From the NCBI RefSeq assembly GCF_016908565.1, contig NZ_JAFBED010000006.1, positions 186,001 through 250,000 on the forward strand: a stretch of DNA of 64,000 bases. The letters are read 5' to 3'. Below are positions 56,039 to 64,000 of this stretch, piece by piece. The stretch's first letter is position 1; every line of letters begins with the position of its first letter. Under the pieces are notes generated by a model. It was given only the letters and a program-made list of their open reading frames with translations. It was not told the origin of the DNA and did no database searches. The translations under genes and the position numbers were made by a program. This stretch comes from Sutcliffiella tianshenii (lineage in GTDB: Bacteria > Bacillota > Bacilli > Bacillales > Bacillaceae_I).

Positions 56039-57034
56039 ATGTACATCATCCCGGATAATGCCCAGCATATCGGGGGCCGAGAACAGCAGGAGGATTCATT
56101 CGGTTTTTCCGCCTTTGATCAAGAGGACTTGATTCAAAAGCGAGGTTATTTGGCAATCGTTGCAGATGGGATGGGGGGGATGACTGCTGGGAGGGAAGCG
56201 AGTGGGATTGCGGTCCAGGCTTTTTTGCAGTATTACCAGGACCTTTCTGTGAAAGGGAGTATTCCACATCTTTTGCGTGCCTCGGTATTGTATGCAAATG
56301 AAATGGTGTGCCGTTTTGCAGAAAGTGTTGGTCTTGAAGACATGGTCGGGACAACACTGGTAGCTGCGGTCATCAAAGAGCATCACTTATATTGGATATC
56401 GGTGGGGGACAGCCGCATCTATCTGTTCCGCAATCAGGAGCTTATCCAATTGACCGAAGACCATGTGTATGAGAATGAACTATTGGAGGGAGTCGCTCGT
56501 GGGAAGCTCTCGAAGGAGGATGTAGAGGAGGACCCCCAAAAGGATGCGCTAACAAGCTACGTGGGATTACAAGCGCTTTCCGATTTGGATGTGAACGTAA
56601 AGCCATTTCCCCTTGAAGCCGGTGACCGGATTTTGTTGTGCAGCGATGGGGTTTATGGGTATTTATCGGAGCGGGAAATGATTGAGAGTTTAAAAGAGAG
56701 CAGGAAGGATGTTTGTCAATCAATCATCCAAAAGGTATTGGCGCAAGCACATCCATACCAGGATAATGCCACTGTGGCAATTCTAAATGTGCACGAGGAG
56801 GCAGTGCTTGCTCCGGTACAATTGATGGAAGGAACACAACGGAATCATCCGGTACCTAGTCGGAAAAAGAAAATCCTTCAGTTAATGCTGACATTCTTAG
56901 TTCTGGTCATTGTCTGTGGGGGAGGCTATTTCGGTTATGTGAGTTGGGTTGGAACTGACAAGTATAAAGATTGGATTCCTGATAAATGGGACTTTTTTAA
57001 TCAAGAGAAGGAAAAGAAAGAAGGTGAAAACTAG
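56039..57034 (+). CDS. PP2C-family Ser/Thr phosphatase with C-terminal membrane helix
   Basis: The protein has 331 residues. The PP2C domain (about 1-255) has GGREQQEDSFG, AIVADGMGGMTAGREASG (metal Asp), GTTLVAAVI, SVGDSRIYLFRN, RILLCSDGVYGYL and PYQDNATVAIL, so all metal-binding acids appear present. A basic stretch, PSRKKK, precedes a transmembrane helix (LQLMLTFLVLVIVCGGGYFGYVSW). A charged tail follows, placing the catalytic domain in the cytoplasm. It is the first gene of a compact kinase/phosphatase/FHA locus and ends two bases before the protease-FHA start. Ribosome-binding site TGAGGTGA. It likely reverses phosphorylation by the kinases encoded downstream. Confidence 0.9.
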   Translation: MYIIPDNAQHIGGREQQEDSFGFSAFDQEDLIQKRGYLAIVADGMGGMTAGREASGIAVQAFLQYYQDLSVKGSIPHLLRASVLYANEMVCRFAESVGLEDMVGTTLVAAVIKEHHLYWISVGDSRIYLFRNQELIQLTEDHVYENELLEGVARGKLSKEDVEEDPQKDALTSYVGLQALSDLDVNVKPFPLEAGDRILLCSDGVYGYLSEREMIESLKESRKDVCQSIIQKVLAQAHPYQDNATVAILNVHEEAVLAPVQLMEGTQRNHPVPSRKKKILQLMLTFLVLVIVCGGGYFGYVSWVGTDKYKDWIPDKWDFFNQEKEKKEGEN

Positions 57035-57035
57035 C

Positions 57036-58355
57036 ATGTCTTTGAGACGGTCGATCTCGCTTGCAATCATAAGTTTTCTCATGTTTCTTTTAACGGTGCC
57101 TCTATTCGCTTCTGCTAAAAGTGTCGAAGAGATGGAGGCAAGTACGGTTCTTATCATTTGTGGTGATATGAATGCGGGTTCTTTTGGAATCGGAACAGGA
57201 TTTGTTGTCGGGGATGGCGGACATGTAGTGACCAATCACCATGTAATTGCCTGTGCAGAGGAAGGGCAGCCTGTCAGTGTTCTGCTAGATCCAAATAATA
57301 ATATACCTGCAGCAGTTATATGGGCCTCTCCTGTCAAGGACCTCGCAGTTTTGCAGACACAGGTGAACCTTGAGCGCCCGGCTGTGACATTTACGAAAGC
57401 AGAGGAGATAAAAAAGGCTGACCGTGTTTTTGTCATGGGCTTTCCGGGAGCGGCCATTGACTCAAGAGTAGTGGACTTTTCGGCAATGACAGAGGTGAAG
57501 GTGGCAGAAGGGATAATAAGCGCCAAGGTCATGTCGATTGATGGTGTAGCTCTTTATCAGACAGATGCCCCGATCAATCCAGGGAATTCCGGAGGACCTC
57601 TTTTTACAGAAAATGGAGCAGTTATCGGGATAAATAGCAGTGCATCACTGGCTGCAACGGAAATATTTGATGAAACGGGTGAGAAGAAAATTGACAGAAT
57701 ACGTCTCGGAGACAACATAGGCTGGAGCATTCAGGCAGACGAACTACTGGTGGAGCTTGACCAGCTTGGTATCCGATATGAGTTGGAAGACCGCAAAGAG
57801 ACTTCCAATGGCGGTGGTGGTCTACAAGGGACCTTAACTCTAATACTGGTCGTTGTTGCGGTAGTGTTGGCCGGAGCGGCGGTTGTTCTTTCCGTGACGA
57901 AACGGGGACGCGTCATGGTAAGGGAAGTGAGTCGAAGAGTGCTTCCAGGATCTCAACAGATGAAGCCGCATGATGCACAGCAACCGGGACAAATCATACA
58001 GCCGCAAGCATCTGGTCCTTCTTTTAACAAGACTGCTGTTCCTTATCTCATTGGCACCAGCGGACAGTATAGCGGGCAAAAATTCAAGATATCCCAGCCA
58101 ATAACGCTTGGGAGGAATCCTTCTTCAAGTCAGCTGATCTTTTCTGTTTCGGATATAAGCGGTACTCACTGTCAGGTTGGATTCGATTCATTGAATCGGC
58201 AATTCTACGTGATCGATCTTCAATCAACAAATGGAACCTATCTTGCTAACGGACAAAGGATGCATCCAAACAGCAAATACCCTTTGCAATCTGGGAACAG
58301 CTTTTATTTAGCGAATCCTGGTAACGGCTTTACTGTCCGATTGGAGAACATGTGA
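57036..58355 (+). CDS. Membrane-spanning trypsin-like protease with cytoplasmic FHA domain
   Basis: The protein has about 439 residues. A signal/anchor helix (residues about 7-27) precedes a HtrA-like protease with the triad His69 (TNHHV), Asp102 (KDLAVL) and Ser185 (NPGNSGGPLF). A transmembrane helix (about 266-286) leads through a basic linker to an FHA domain (about 338-436) with LGRNPSSSQL, SDISGTHCQV and DLQSTNGTYL. The protease therefore faces outward and the phosphothreonine reader inward. There is no PDZ domain. ATG 57036 follows AAGGTGA; the longer frame overlaps the phosphatase gene. It may couple an external protein signal to kinase output. Confidence 0.88.
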   Translation: MSLRRSISLAIISFLMFLLTVPLFASAKSVEEMEASTVLIICGDMNAGSFGIGTGFVVGDGGHVVTNHHVIACAEEGQPVSVLLDPNNNIPAAVIWASPVKDLAVLQTQVNLERPAVTFTKAEEIKKADRVFVMGFPGAAIDSRVVDFSAMTEVKVAEGIISAKVMSIDGVALYQTDAPINPGNSGGPLFTENGAVIGINSSASLAATEIFDETGEKKIDRIRLGDNIGWSIQADELLVELDQLGIRYELEDRKETSNGGGGLQGTLTLILVVVAVVLAGAAVVLSVTKRGRVMVREVSRRVLPGSQQMKPHDAQQPGQIIQPQASGPSFNKTAVPYLIGTSGQYSGQKFKISQPITLGRNPSSSQLIFSVSDISGTHCQVGFDSLNRQFYVIDLQSTNGTYLANGQRMHPNSKYPLQSGNSFYLANPGNGFTVRLENM

Positions 58356-59083
58356 TGCTCTGCCGGTGGTCTTCTTTTTCAAAAAAAGGGGGGAGGAGGT
58401 ACAACGAGGATAATTGTATCGCCGAAAGGATGGAAGATTGTTACTTGTGGGTTGTAGCCGATGGGATGGGAGGACATCATGGCGGAGAAGTCGCTTCGCA
58501 GTTGGCCGTGGAAAGCATGCTGCGTCATTTTGAACGGGATCCTTCAGTATCGAAGGAGATGCTCGATGCACATTTTCTGTTTGCAAATGAAAGGATAATG
58601 GACCTTCAAAATGAAAATGCACAGTTCCAAAACATGCAGACCACCATCGTCGCGGCGTTGACAAATGGCGGGCAAACAATCATCGGGCATCTTGGGGACT
58701 CAAGGTGCTATTTGTTCCGAAACGGCAGGATTGATCTAAGGACCAGGGATCATAGTATTGTGCAAATGATGGTGAAGCATGGGGAGATAACAGAAAAGGA
58801 AATGCGTACGCATGAGGACCGCAATAAAGTATTGAAGTCACTGGGAAAGGACAGGGAACTGAAGCCTTCCTATCTCATGGTGGATTCCCCGCTTCAAACA
58901 GGGGATGCACTTCTACTATGCACTGATGGATTCTGGGAGTATGTCATGGAGGGTGAGATGGAAGTCGACTATTACAAGTCTCATTCTCCGGAAGAGTGGC
59001 TTGCGAAGATGGAAAAAAGGCTGTTGGGTCGGGCGAAAAATAACCATGACAACTATACAGCGATGGCTGTTTTTGTCCTGTGA
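58355..59083 (+). CDS. PP2C-family Ser/Thr phosphatase, soluble
   Basis: This 242-residue PP2C has GGRRYNEDNCIAER (N-terminal acid), VVADGMGGHHGGEVASQLA, TTIVAALTNGG, IGHLGDSRCYLFRNGR, ALLLCTDGFWEYV and NHDNYTAMAVFVL, so all metal-binding acids appear present. There is no membrane helix, unlike the first phosphatase of the locus. ATG 58355 overlaps the stop of the protease-FHA gene by one base, with ribosome-binding site GGAGAA. Two phosphatases in one locus may serve different phosphoproteins or cellular places. Confidence 0.9.
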   Translation: MLCRWSSFSKKGGRRYNEDNCIAERMEDCYLWVVADGMGGHHGGEVASQLAVESMLRHFERDPSVSKEMLDAHFLFANERIMDLQNENAQFQNMQTTIVAALTNGGQTIIGHLGDSRCYLFRNGRIDLRTRDHSIVQMMVKHGEITEKEMRTHEDRNKVLKSLGKDRELKPSYLMVDSPLQTGDALLLCTDGFWEYVMEGEMEVDYYKSHSPEEWLAKMEKRLLGRAKNNHDNYTAMAVFVL

Positions 59084-59104
59084 TCGAAAAAAGGGGGTGA
59101 ATGC

Positions 59105-59896
59105 ATGGTTGATCTTTTCGAAGTGCTCATTCTGTTTATGGTATATGTCATCTTCATGATCGGTATTTACGTATTGAGTGCCTATTGTATGTTCCGACTG
59201 GGAAGGAAATTTGGCATCGGAAAATTTTGGGGTTATATGGTGCCTTTTTACAATATGTATTTGATCCACCAGTGCTCCTTTCTGCCTAATAATTACCTCC
59301 TGCTATTACTTATCCCGTTTGTCGGTCCTATGATATGGTCTGCTATTGTTTTTGGGGAGATTGCCAAACGATTGGGGAAGGATTACTGGATTTTTGGTCT
59401 TGGAACGGCCCTGATAGGTATTCCATTTTTCATCATGGCTTTGGATTCGTCCAGGCCGCAGGAAGGTGCTGTTGCAAATCTTTATGGCGTCCCGCAACAG
59501 CTTGCGGTAACCTCTCCATTACAGGAGATAGATCATCAAAAGGATCAGCGTTTTACTGGCTCTACTGCTTTCCTGGTCGGAAAGAGCGGAATGTATCAGG
59601 GGGCCGTCATCCCTATTCCTGCAGAAGGTGTCGTGATTGGCAGGGATGCCAATCTTTCGAATATCATCATCAGTGAAGATAGCGTGTCAAAATCCCATGT
59701 CAGACTCGCCCTCCACCCTGCCAGATTTGATACAGTCCTTGTTCAGGATATGGGCTCCACTCATGGCACATTCCTTCAAGAGCGAAATGGTGCATGGTTC
59801 CCCATTAGCGGGGAGCATCAACTGACAGCAGCCACAAGTTCGATGATCAGAATAGGGTCGTCACAGGAAATCTTTGAAATCAAGTTTGAGCTGTAA
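59105..59896 (+). CDS. Multi-pass membrane protein with C-terminal FHA domain
   Basis: The protein has 263 residues. The first 115 hold about three to four hydrophobic segments with the pattern YVLSAYCMFRLGRKFGIGKFWGYMVPFYNMYLI, like DUF5684-type signal-peptidase-related membrane domains. The FHA domain (about 160-262) has VVIGRDANLSNIII, DSVSKSHVRLAL and QDMGSTHGTFLQ, which contain the phosphothreonine-contacting Arg, Ser, Asn/His and Gly-Thr positions. It is a membrane-tethered reader of phosphorylated partners. Ribosome-binding site GGGGGTGA. It sits between the second phosphatase and the first kinase. Confidence 0.85.
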   Translation: MVDLFEVLILFMVYVIFMIGIYVLSAYCMFRLGRKFGIGKFWGYMVPFYNMYLIHQCSFLPNNYLLLLLIPFVGPMIWSAIVFGEIAKRLGKDYWIFGLGTALIGIPFFIMALDSSRPQEGAVANLYGVPQQLAVTSPLQEIDHQKDQRFTGSTAFLVGKSGMYQGAVIPIPAEGVVIGRDANLSNIIISEDSVSKSHVRLALHPARFDTVLVQDMGSTHGTFLQERNGAWFPISGEHQLTAATSSMIRIGSSQEIFEIKFEL

Positions 59897-59900
59897 AGTG

Positions 59901-60965
59901 ATGCAAAAGAGGTGCATGGCTTGTTTTCAGTTGATGGAAGGGGCGGGACCTACCTGTTTATATTGCGGTTGGAAGGAAAAAATCAAGAATGAATTTCCAT
60001 CTGCCCTCCCGCATGGTGTGATTCTGCAGCAACGTTATCTGATCGGAAGGGTCCTCGGGCAGGGTGGTTTTGGTATTACGTATGCAGCCTATGATTTGCA
60101 GCATTCAACTAGAGTTGCCATAAAAGAATACTTTCCTATTGATATTGCTAGGCGAAACCCCAATAAAGATGTGGAGACAACTTCGGACGGTTATCAGGAA
60201 CTTTTTCAATATGGACTTCAGAGGTTTCAAGATGAAGCGGGATCACTTGCGCGCTTTACCCGTCATCCTGGCATGGTGGCCGTGTATGATTTCTTCCATG
60301 AGCATATGACAGCTTATCTTGTCATGCAGTATGTGGAGGGGAAGACCTGGATGAAGATCATCGAGGAGAATGGTGGAAGGATGGGGGTCGATTCAGCATT
60401 GGGAATCCTGATTCCTGCGCTTGATGCCCTCCAGGCTGTACATGAAGTCGGGATGCTTCACCGCGATATCAGTCCGGATAATATTATGGTCCTGCCAAAT
60501 CGACAGGTGAAGCTGATTGATTTTGGCGCTGCACGGTATGCGATGAAGCAGCAGAATCAGGAGTTTTCGATTATTTTTAAGCCGGGCTTTACACCGGAAG
60601 AGCAGTATCGAACAAGAGGGAACCGGGGGCCATGGAGTGACATCTATTCGATAAGTGCCACTTTCTATAAGGCTATCACAGGAAAGATTCCGCGTGATGC
60701 GATGAACCGTTTGGAGAAGGATACATTAACACCACCTTCAAGGAATGGTGTTTCACTTTCCCCATCGATCGAACATGCGCTGATGAAGGCTCTTTCTGTA
60801 AAAGGGGAAAACCGCTATCAAACAGTCCGTGAATTTAAAGAGGCACTATTACAGCCTCTTGATAAGGGATATCAGCAAGGTACGATGGACAATAATAAAA
60901 CACCTGCCTGGCTATGGATTGTCGGTTTTGTCATGGTGTTGGTGTTGATTAAACTCATCACATAA
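59901..60965 (+). CDS. Hanks-type Ser/Thr protein kinase with N-terminal zinc ribbon 1
   Basis: The protein has about 354 residues. A zinc ribbon (Cys5, Cys8, Cys19, Cys22) precedes a kinase domain with GQGGFG at 53-58, Lys75 (VAIKEY), HRDISPDN (His187, Arg188, Asp189) and DFGAA (Asp207). The activation-loop end reads KPGFTPEEQY. SPDN rather than KPxN in the catalytic loop, and the EEQY end, mark a distinct bacterial kinase group. A C-terminal helix (AWLWIVGFVMVLVLIKLI) anchors it. Start is uncertain (59898, 59901 or 59916). It is the likely writer of the phosphates read by the FHA proteins here. Confidence 0.88.
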   Translation: MQKRCMACFQLMEGAGPTCLYCGWKEKIKNEFPSALPHGVILQQRYLIGRVLGQGGFGITYAAYDLQHSTRVAIKEYFPIDIARRNPNKDVETTSDGYQELFQYGLQRFQDEAGSLARFTRHPGMVAVYDFFHEHMTAYLVMQYVEGKTWMKIIEENGGRMGVDSALGILIPALDALQAVHEVGMLHRDISPDNIMVLPNRQVKLIDFGAARYAMKQQNQEFSIIFKPGFTPEEQYRTRGNRGPWSDIYSISATFYKAITGKIPRDAMNRLEKDTLTPPSRNGVSLSPSIEHALMKALSVKGENRYQTVREFKEALLQPLDKGYQQGTMDNNKTPAWLWIVGFVMVLVLIKLIT

Positions 60966-60980
60966 AGGGGGATTTGACAC

Positions 60981-61574
60981 ATGAGTATGGTGCAATGTTC
61001 AAATGGTCATTTCTACAATGCTGCGTCAGGGGGGTGTCCACACTGTCAAGGGCAAGTGTCACCGCCTCAGGCAGGTAAAACGATTCCTGTCATACCGCCG
61101 AAAGTGAACATGGACTCCTGGCAGGGAGGGGGAACACCGCAGCCAGGGATTATCCCCCCGAAGCCAATCCAGCAGCAAGGGAAGCAACCATCTTCCGAGG
61201 ATGCGAAGACAGTAAGGCTTCATCAAAAGGAGGAGGGTGTCGATCCGGTTGTCGGTTGGCTGGTCTGCATAGAGGGAAAAGACCGGGGCAGGGATTTCCG
61301 GATCCATTCAGAACGGAATACGATCGGGAGGTCAACTTCAAATGATATTTCCATAACAGGGGATCCGAGCATATCCAGGGAAAATCAGGCGACGGTCATA
61401 TATGATCCAAAACGCAAGGAGTTTCGCCTGCTGGCTGGAGGCGGGAGGGGTCTTGTGTATGTCAATGATCAGGTGGTAGATTATACTGCACAGTTGAAGG
61501 AAGGAGATACCATTGAAATGGGAGAGACAAAGCTGCTCTTCATCCCATTTTGCGGCCAGAAATTTGAATGGTAG
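60981..61574 (+). CDS. Soluble FHA protein with N-terminal zinc ribbon
   Basis: The protein has 197 residues. A small ribbon with Cys6, His10, Cys19 and Cys22 is followed by a Pro/Gln/Gly-rich linker to about residue 80. The C-terminal FHA domain has NTIGRSTSNDISI, DPSISRENQATVIYD and VYVNDQVVD. GRS and SxSRxN are the typical phosphopeptide-binding strands. A possible Thr phosphoacceptor lies in EDAKTVRLHQ just before the domain, as in many kinase-linked FHA switches such as GarA. Ribosome-binding site AAAGGGGG. It may act as the soluble effector of the locus. Confidence 0.86.
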   Translation: MSMVQCSNGHFYNAASGGCPHCQGQVSPPQAGKTIPVIPPKVNMDSWQGGGTPQPGIIPPKPIQQQGKQPSSEDAKTVRLHQKEEGVDPVVGWLVCIEGKDRGRDFRIHSERNTIGRSTSNDISITGDPSISRENQATVIYDPKRKEFRLLAGGGRGLVYVNDQVVDYTAQLKEGDTIEMGETKLLFIPFCGQKFEW

Positions 61575-61582
61575 ATAGTCAG

Positions 61583-62767
61583 ATGAAAAAGGGAAGAGCT
61601 TCATTATCTATAATCCTATTTTATTTTATTATCCTGTTTCCCGTTATAGGATTTGCCAATAGCTCACCGATATATAAACCTGAACCAAATGGCACACTCA
61701 TTCCTGTGCAGGATAGTCCCGTTGTTGTAAAGGGGGAACGTCTTCAATTCATTTTATCAAAGGAAAATTATCAGGCTGATGTAGTAGTAGATTATACATT
61801 TAATAATCCTCTTGATGAGGCGATCGATACCTTGCTAGCATTTCCTTATACACCATCACATGCCAGTCAAAGCTTGAAAATCTCGATAAACAACGAACCC
61901 CTTTTACAGGATAAATTGCAGATTTACGAAAATAAAGAGGAGTATCGCGATTTCCTGACAGTCTTTCAATCCACCGATTTCCTGTATATAGACCCCTTAA
62001 CAAGTGAAGATATGGGGAATTGGACCGGGTATGACATGGTGGAGGAGGCTAAGGTCGTGACATTTCCGGTTCGTTTCCCTGCAAATTCGGATGTATCCCT
62101 CAGACTGGAATATCAACAGGAATCGGGAATTGATAAATCCAGTTACATCAACTGGGTGGAATTGTACCAATATCTGCTGCAGCCGGCATCTGCCTGGGGG
62201 GAGTTCAATGGGCTTGAGGTACAGGTCGCCGTACCGAAAGATCAGTATTTTGCATCCAATCTACCGATGGAAAAGCTGGAGGGGAAATCAGGGTTGTTTG
62301 AATTCATGCCAGATGAGATTGTCCATAATCCAGCGCTATGGGATGTCTATCGTGGTAAATATGATAAACTGCCCTCCGGTAATCTTGCATTCTCCACGAC
62401 CAATGATGAAGGAACTTTCTTGGGGATAATGAACCGGGATTTTTATGACATATTTGGCGTGGTCCTAGAGTTCGCGATATCCACTCTTGTGATTATTGCC
62501 ACTGCACTTGTAATGATCCGATCTAAAAAAGGATGGGTGCGCCGGATCATTGGTCCGATCCTTGGTTTTGGATTGGCCAATCTAATCGCTTTGTTATTTT
62601 ATGCCATTTTGATAAATCTCTTTCCATCAATAGGGAACGGCAGCTGGATAGGGGGATATGGCATCATCGTGACCTTTTTCTTTCTGGTAATTTATAATTC
62701 AATCATTTATTTTCCTATAATGATGCTTTTGAGGTGGAAGGCAAGGAGGGTTGAGCAGCTGAAGTAA
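61583..62767 (+). CDS. Secreted/membrane protein of unknown function within the kinase locus
   Basis: The protein has about 394 residues. A signal peptide (LSIILFYFIILFPVIGFAN) is followed by an extracytoplasmic domain of about 250 residues (beta-rich, with ADVVVDYTFNNPLDEAIDTLLAFPYTP). Three to four C-terminal transmembrane helices follow (VLEFAISTLVIIATALVMI, IIGPILGFGLANLIALLFYAIL, GIIVTFFFLVIYNSIIYFPIMM). I do not recognise the family with confidence; it resembles extracellular DUF4424-like domains in general. Two starts are possible (61568 overlapping the FHA gene, or 61583). By position it may be the external sensor or the regulated target. Confidence 0.6.
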   Translation: MKKGRASLSIILFYFIILFPVIGFANSSPIYKPEPNGTLIPVQDSPVVVKGERLQFILSKENYQADVVVDYTFNNPLDEAIDTLLAFPYTPSHASQSLKISINNEPLLQDKLQIYENKEEYRDFLTVFQSTDFLYIDPLTSEDMGNWTGYDMVEEAKVVTFPVRFPANSDVSLRLEYQQESGIDKSSYINWVELYQYLLQPASAWGEFNGLEVQVAVPKDQYFASNLPMEKLEGKSGLFEFMPDEIVHNPALWDVYRGKYDKLPSGNLAFSTTNDEGTFLGIMNRDFYDIFGVVLEFAISTLVIIATALVMIRSKKGWVRRIIGPILGFGLANLIALLFYAILINLFPSIGNGSWIGGYGIIVTFFFLVIYNSIIYFPIMMLLRWKARRVEQLK

Positions 62768-62794
62768 AACCAATAAAGTTCGAGGGGGAATAAC

Positions 62795-64000
62795 ATGGAG
62801 CCTCATGAGCAACGATGTCTAGGTTGCATGTCCGAAAATGTTGGTCAGAGCCCCTGTCCACATTGTGGCTGGATAGATGGGACACTGCCGGATTCTCCGC
62901 AGCATCTGGTGCCAGGCACCATTTTACAGGATAAATATCTGGTAGGGCGGGTACTCGGACAGGGCGGATTCGGCATCACCTATATTGGATGGGATCTTCA
63001 GCTTGATATGAAGCTTGCCATCAAGGAGTATATGCCTCGCGATTTTGCTTCCAGGAACAGCGGGGAGGCGGAAGTCACTTTTTACACGGGAAATGTCAAA
63101 ACCCATTTTGTGAACGGAATGAACAAGTTTTTAGAAGAAGCAAAGATCTTAGCGAAATATAATAATCAACCAGGCATCGTATCTGTCCGGGATTTTTTCA
63201 AGGAAAATGGCACTGCCTATCTTGTCATGTATTATCTTGAAGGAATTGACTTGAAAAAATATTTGGAGCAGTTCGGCGGCAGGCTACCATATGAGCAGGG
63301 ACTCGCCATCATGGTACCGGTCATGGAAGCATTGGCCACCGTGCACAAGGATGGGATACTCCATCGTGACATCAGTCCGGACAATATCTATATCACGATG
63401 CAGGGAGAGGTGAAGCTGCTCGATTTCGGTGCGGCAAGGCATGCGGTAAGCGATTCGAATAAGAGTCTTTCCGTCATCCTGAAGCCGGGATATGCTCCTG
63501 AAGAACAGTACCGCAGCAAAGGGAACCAAGGCCCCTGGACAGATATTTACGGGTTGGCGGCAACCTTCTATCGGGTGCTGACTGGAAAAGTCCCTCCGGA
63601 ATCCTTGGATAGGTTGGATGAGGAAAGCCTGACACCGCCAAGCCGGCTCGGGGTAGCGATTCCACCACATGCGGAATCTGCCATCCTAAAGGCTCTTTCC
63701 ATCCGTTCCCAGGATCGGTTTCCTACCATGGGAGCCTTCCAGCAAGCACTGCTCCAACCTGACAGCAACTCCTTCACTACTCCTGTAAACAATGCAAAAG
63801 TATACACAACACCTATTTCTAACACATCTCCTGCCAATGATCCCAAAACTGTCCCCCTACTCAAACAAAACGAGGCAAGCAGCGCCCCGAAAAAGAATAA
63901 GAACCTATTGATCTTTGGCCTGTCCTTTGTCGGGTCGATTGTCATATTCTTTTTGGTTTTTTTCCTTATTTCTGTTTTTGGTGATGACGAAACGAAGAAA
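62795..64000 (+). CDS. Hanks-type Ser/Thr protein kinase with N-terminal zinc ribbon 2 (3' end outside window)
   Basis: An open frame of 402 codons runs to the window edge. The zinc ribbon (Cys8, Cys11, Cys21, Cys24) precedes the kinase domain with GQGGFG at 55-60, Lys77 (LAIKEY), HRDISPDN (190-197), DFGAA (Asp210) and KPGYAPEEQY. A low-complexity Thr/Pro/Asn linker follows, then a transmembrane helix near 376-394 (LLIFGLSFVGSIVIFFLVFF), so an extracytoplasmic domain probably lies beyond the window. Ribosome-binding site GAGGGGG. It is a close relative of kinase 1, with the same unusual catalytic loop, but carries a longer linker. Confidence 0.88.
   Translation, partial: MEPHEQRCLGCMSENVGQSPCPHCGWIDGTLPDSPQHLVPGTILQDKYLVGRVLGQGGFGITYIGWDLQLDMKLAIKEYMPRDFASRNSGEAEVTFYTGNVKTHFVNGMNKFLEEAKILAKYNNQPGIVSVRDFFKENGTAYLVMYYLEGIDLKKYLEQFGGRLPYEQGLAIMVPVMEALATVHKDGILHRDISPDNIYITMQGEVKLLDFGAARHAVSDSNKSLSVILKPGYAPEEQYRSKGNQGPWTDIYGLAATFYRVLTGKVPPESLDRLDEESLTPPSRLGVAIPPHAESAILKALSIRSQDRFPTMGAFQQALLQPDSNSFTTPVNNAKVYTTPISNTSPANDPKTVPLLKQNEASSAPKKNKNLLIFGLSFVGSIVIFFLVFFLISVFGDDETKK

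Overview
The window looks like the chromosome of an endospore-forming, low-to-mid-GC Bacillaceae bacterium. It has strong AGGAGG-type ribosome-binding sites, frequent GTG/TTG starts, a SpoIIP sporulation hydrolase, DUF3231, DUF1232 and YetF-type proteins, CcpA-like cre boxes, and a sugar ABC importer with no ATPase of its own. The genus cannot be fixed from the sequence alone. No rRNA, tRNA, prophage, insertion sequence or CRISPR array was seen.

Layout. (1) 1-4.35 kb: the tail of an S9 peptidase, an ECF sigma/anti-sigma pair with an autoregulatory-type promoter, and small accessory genes, including a luciferase-like oxidoreductase. (2) 4.36-20.9 kb: a large, apparently undescribed carbohydrate-type catabolic locus. 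It holds two near-identical phytanoyl-CoA-dioxygenase-family oxygenases around a YhfZ-type regulator, two Gfo/Idh/MocA dehydrogenases, two TIM-barrel isomerases, a solute-binding protein with two permeases, a flavodoxin-fold reductase, a phosphotriesterase-like hydrolase, an SDR, a SIS protein, an ROK kinase, an FAD oxidoreductase and a DUF624 membrane protein. The regulator/oxygenase unit appears to have been duplicated, and the regulator then lost from one copy. (3) 20.9-36 kb: ordinary accessory genes (ABC-2 exporter, FAD dehydrogenase, HAD phosphatase, SpoIIP paralogue, haloperoxidase-like protein, acetyltransferases, MFS, APH-like kinase), with several intergenic repeat arrays and palindromes.

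(4) 36.1-45.1 kb: a compact, overlapping [NiFe]-hydrogenase operon in the order hypA-hypB-hypF-hypC-hypD-hypE, cytochrome-b5-domain protein, small subunit, large subunit, maturation protease. The small subunit lacks a Tat signal and has CxxN in place of the usual proximal-cluster CxxC, which points to a cytosolic group-2-type uptake enzyme. The cytochrome b5 protein is the obvious candidate electron acceptor. (5) 45.2-55.8 kb: DUF3231, an FAD oxidase, TrmO-like, TIMP/NTR-like, WG-repeat, GNAT, YetF-like, alkaline-phosphatase-fold and PAP2 proteins. (6) 56.0-64.0 kb (runs off the end): a tightly packed phospho-signalling locus of two PP2C phosphatases, a membrane trypsin-like protease fused to a cytoplasmic FHA domain, two more FHA proteins, a membrane protein of unknown function and two zinc-ribbon Hanks-type kinases. 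It is probably a complete kinase/phosphatase/phosphothreonine-reader circuit around an extracytoplasmic sensor.

The most novel parts are the oxygenase-containing catabolic locus with its duplicated control region, the cytochrome-b5-linked hydrogenase, and the protease-FHA/kinase/PP2C locus. Four intergenic arrays also stand out: two of about 21 bp with phased T-tracts, and two of 52-53 bp that fold into hairpins.
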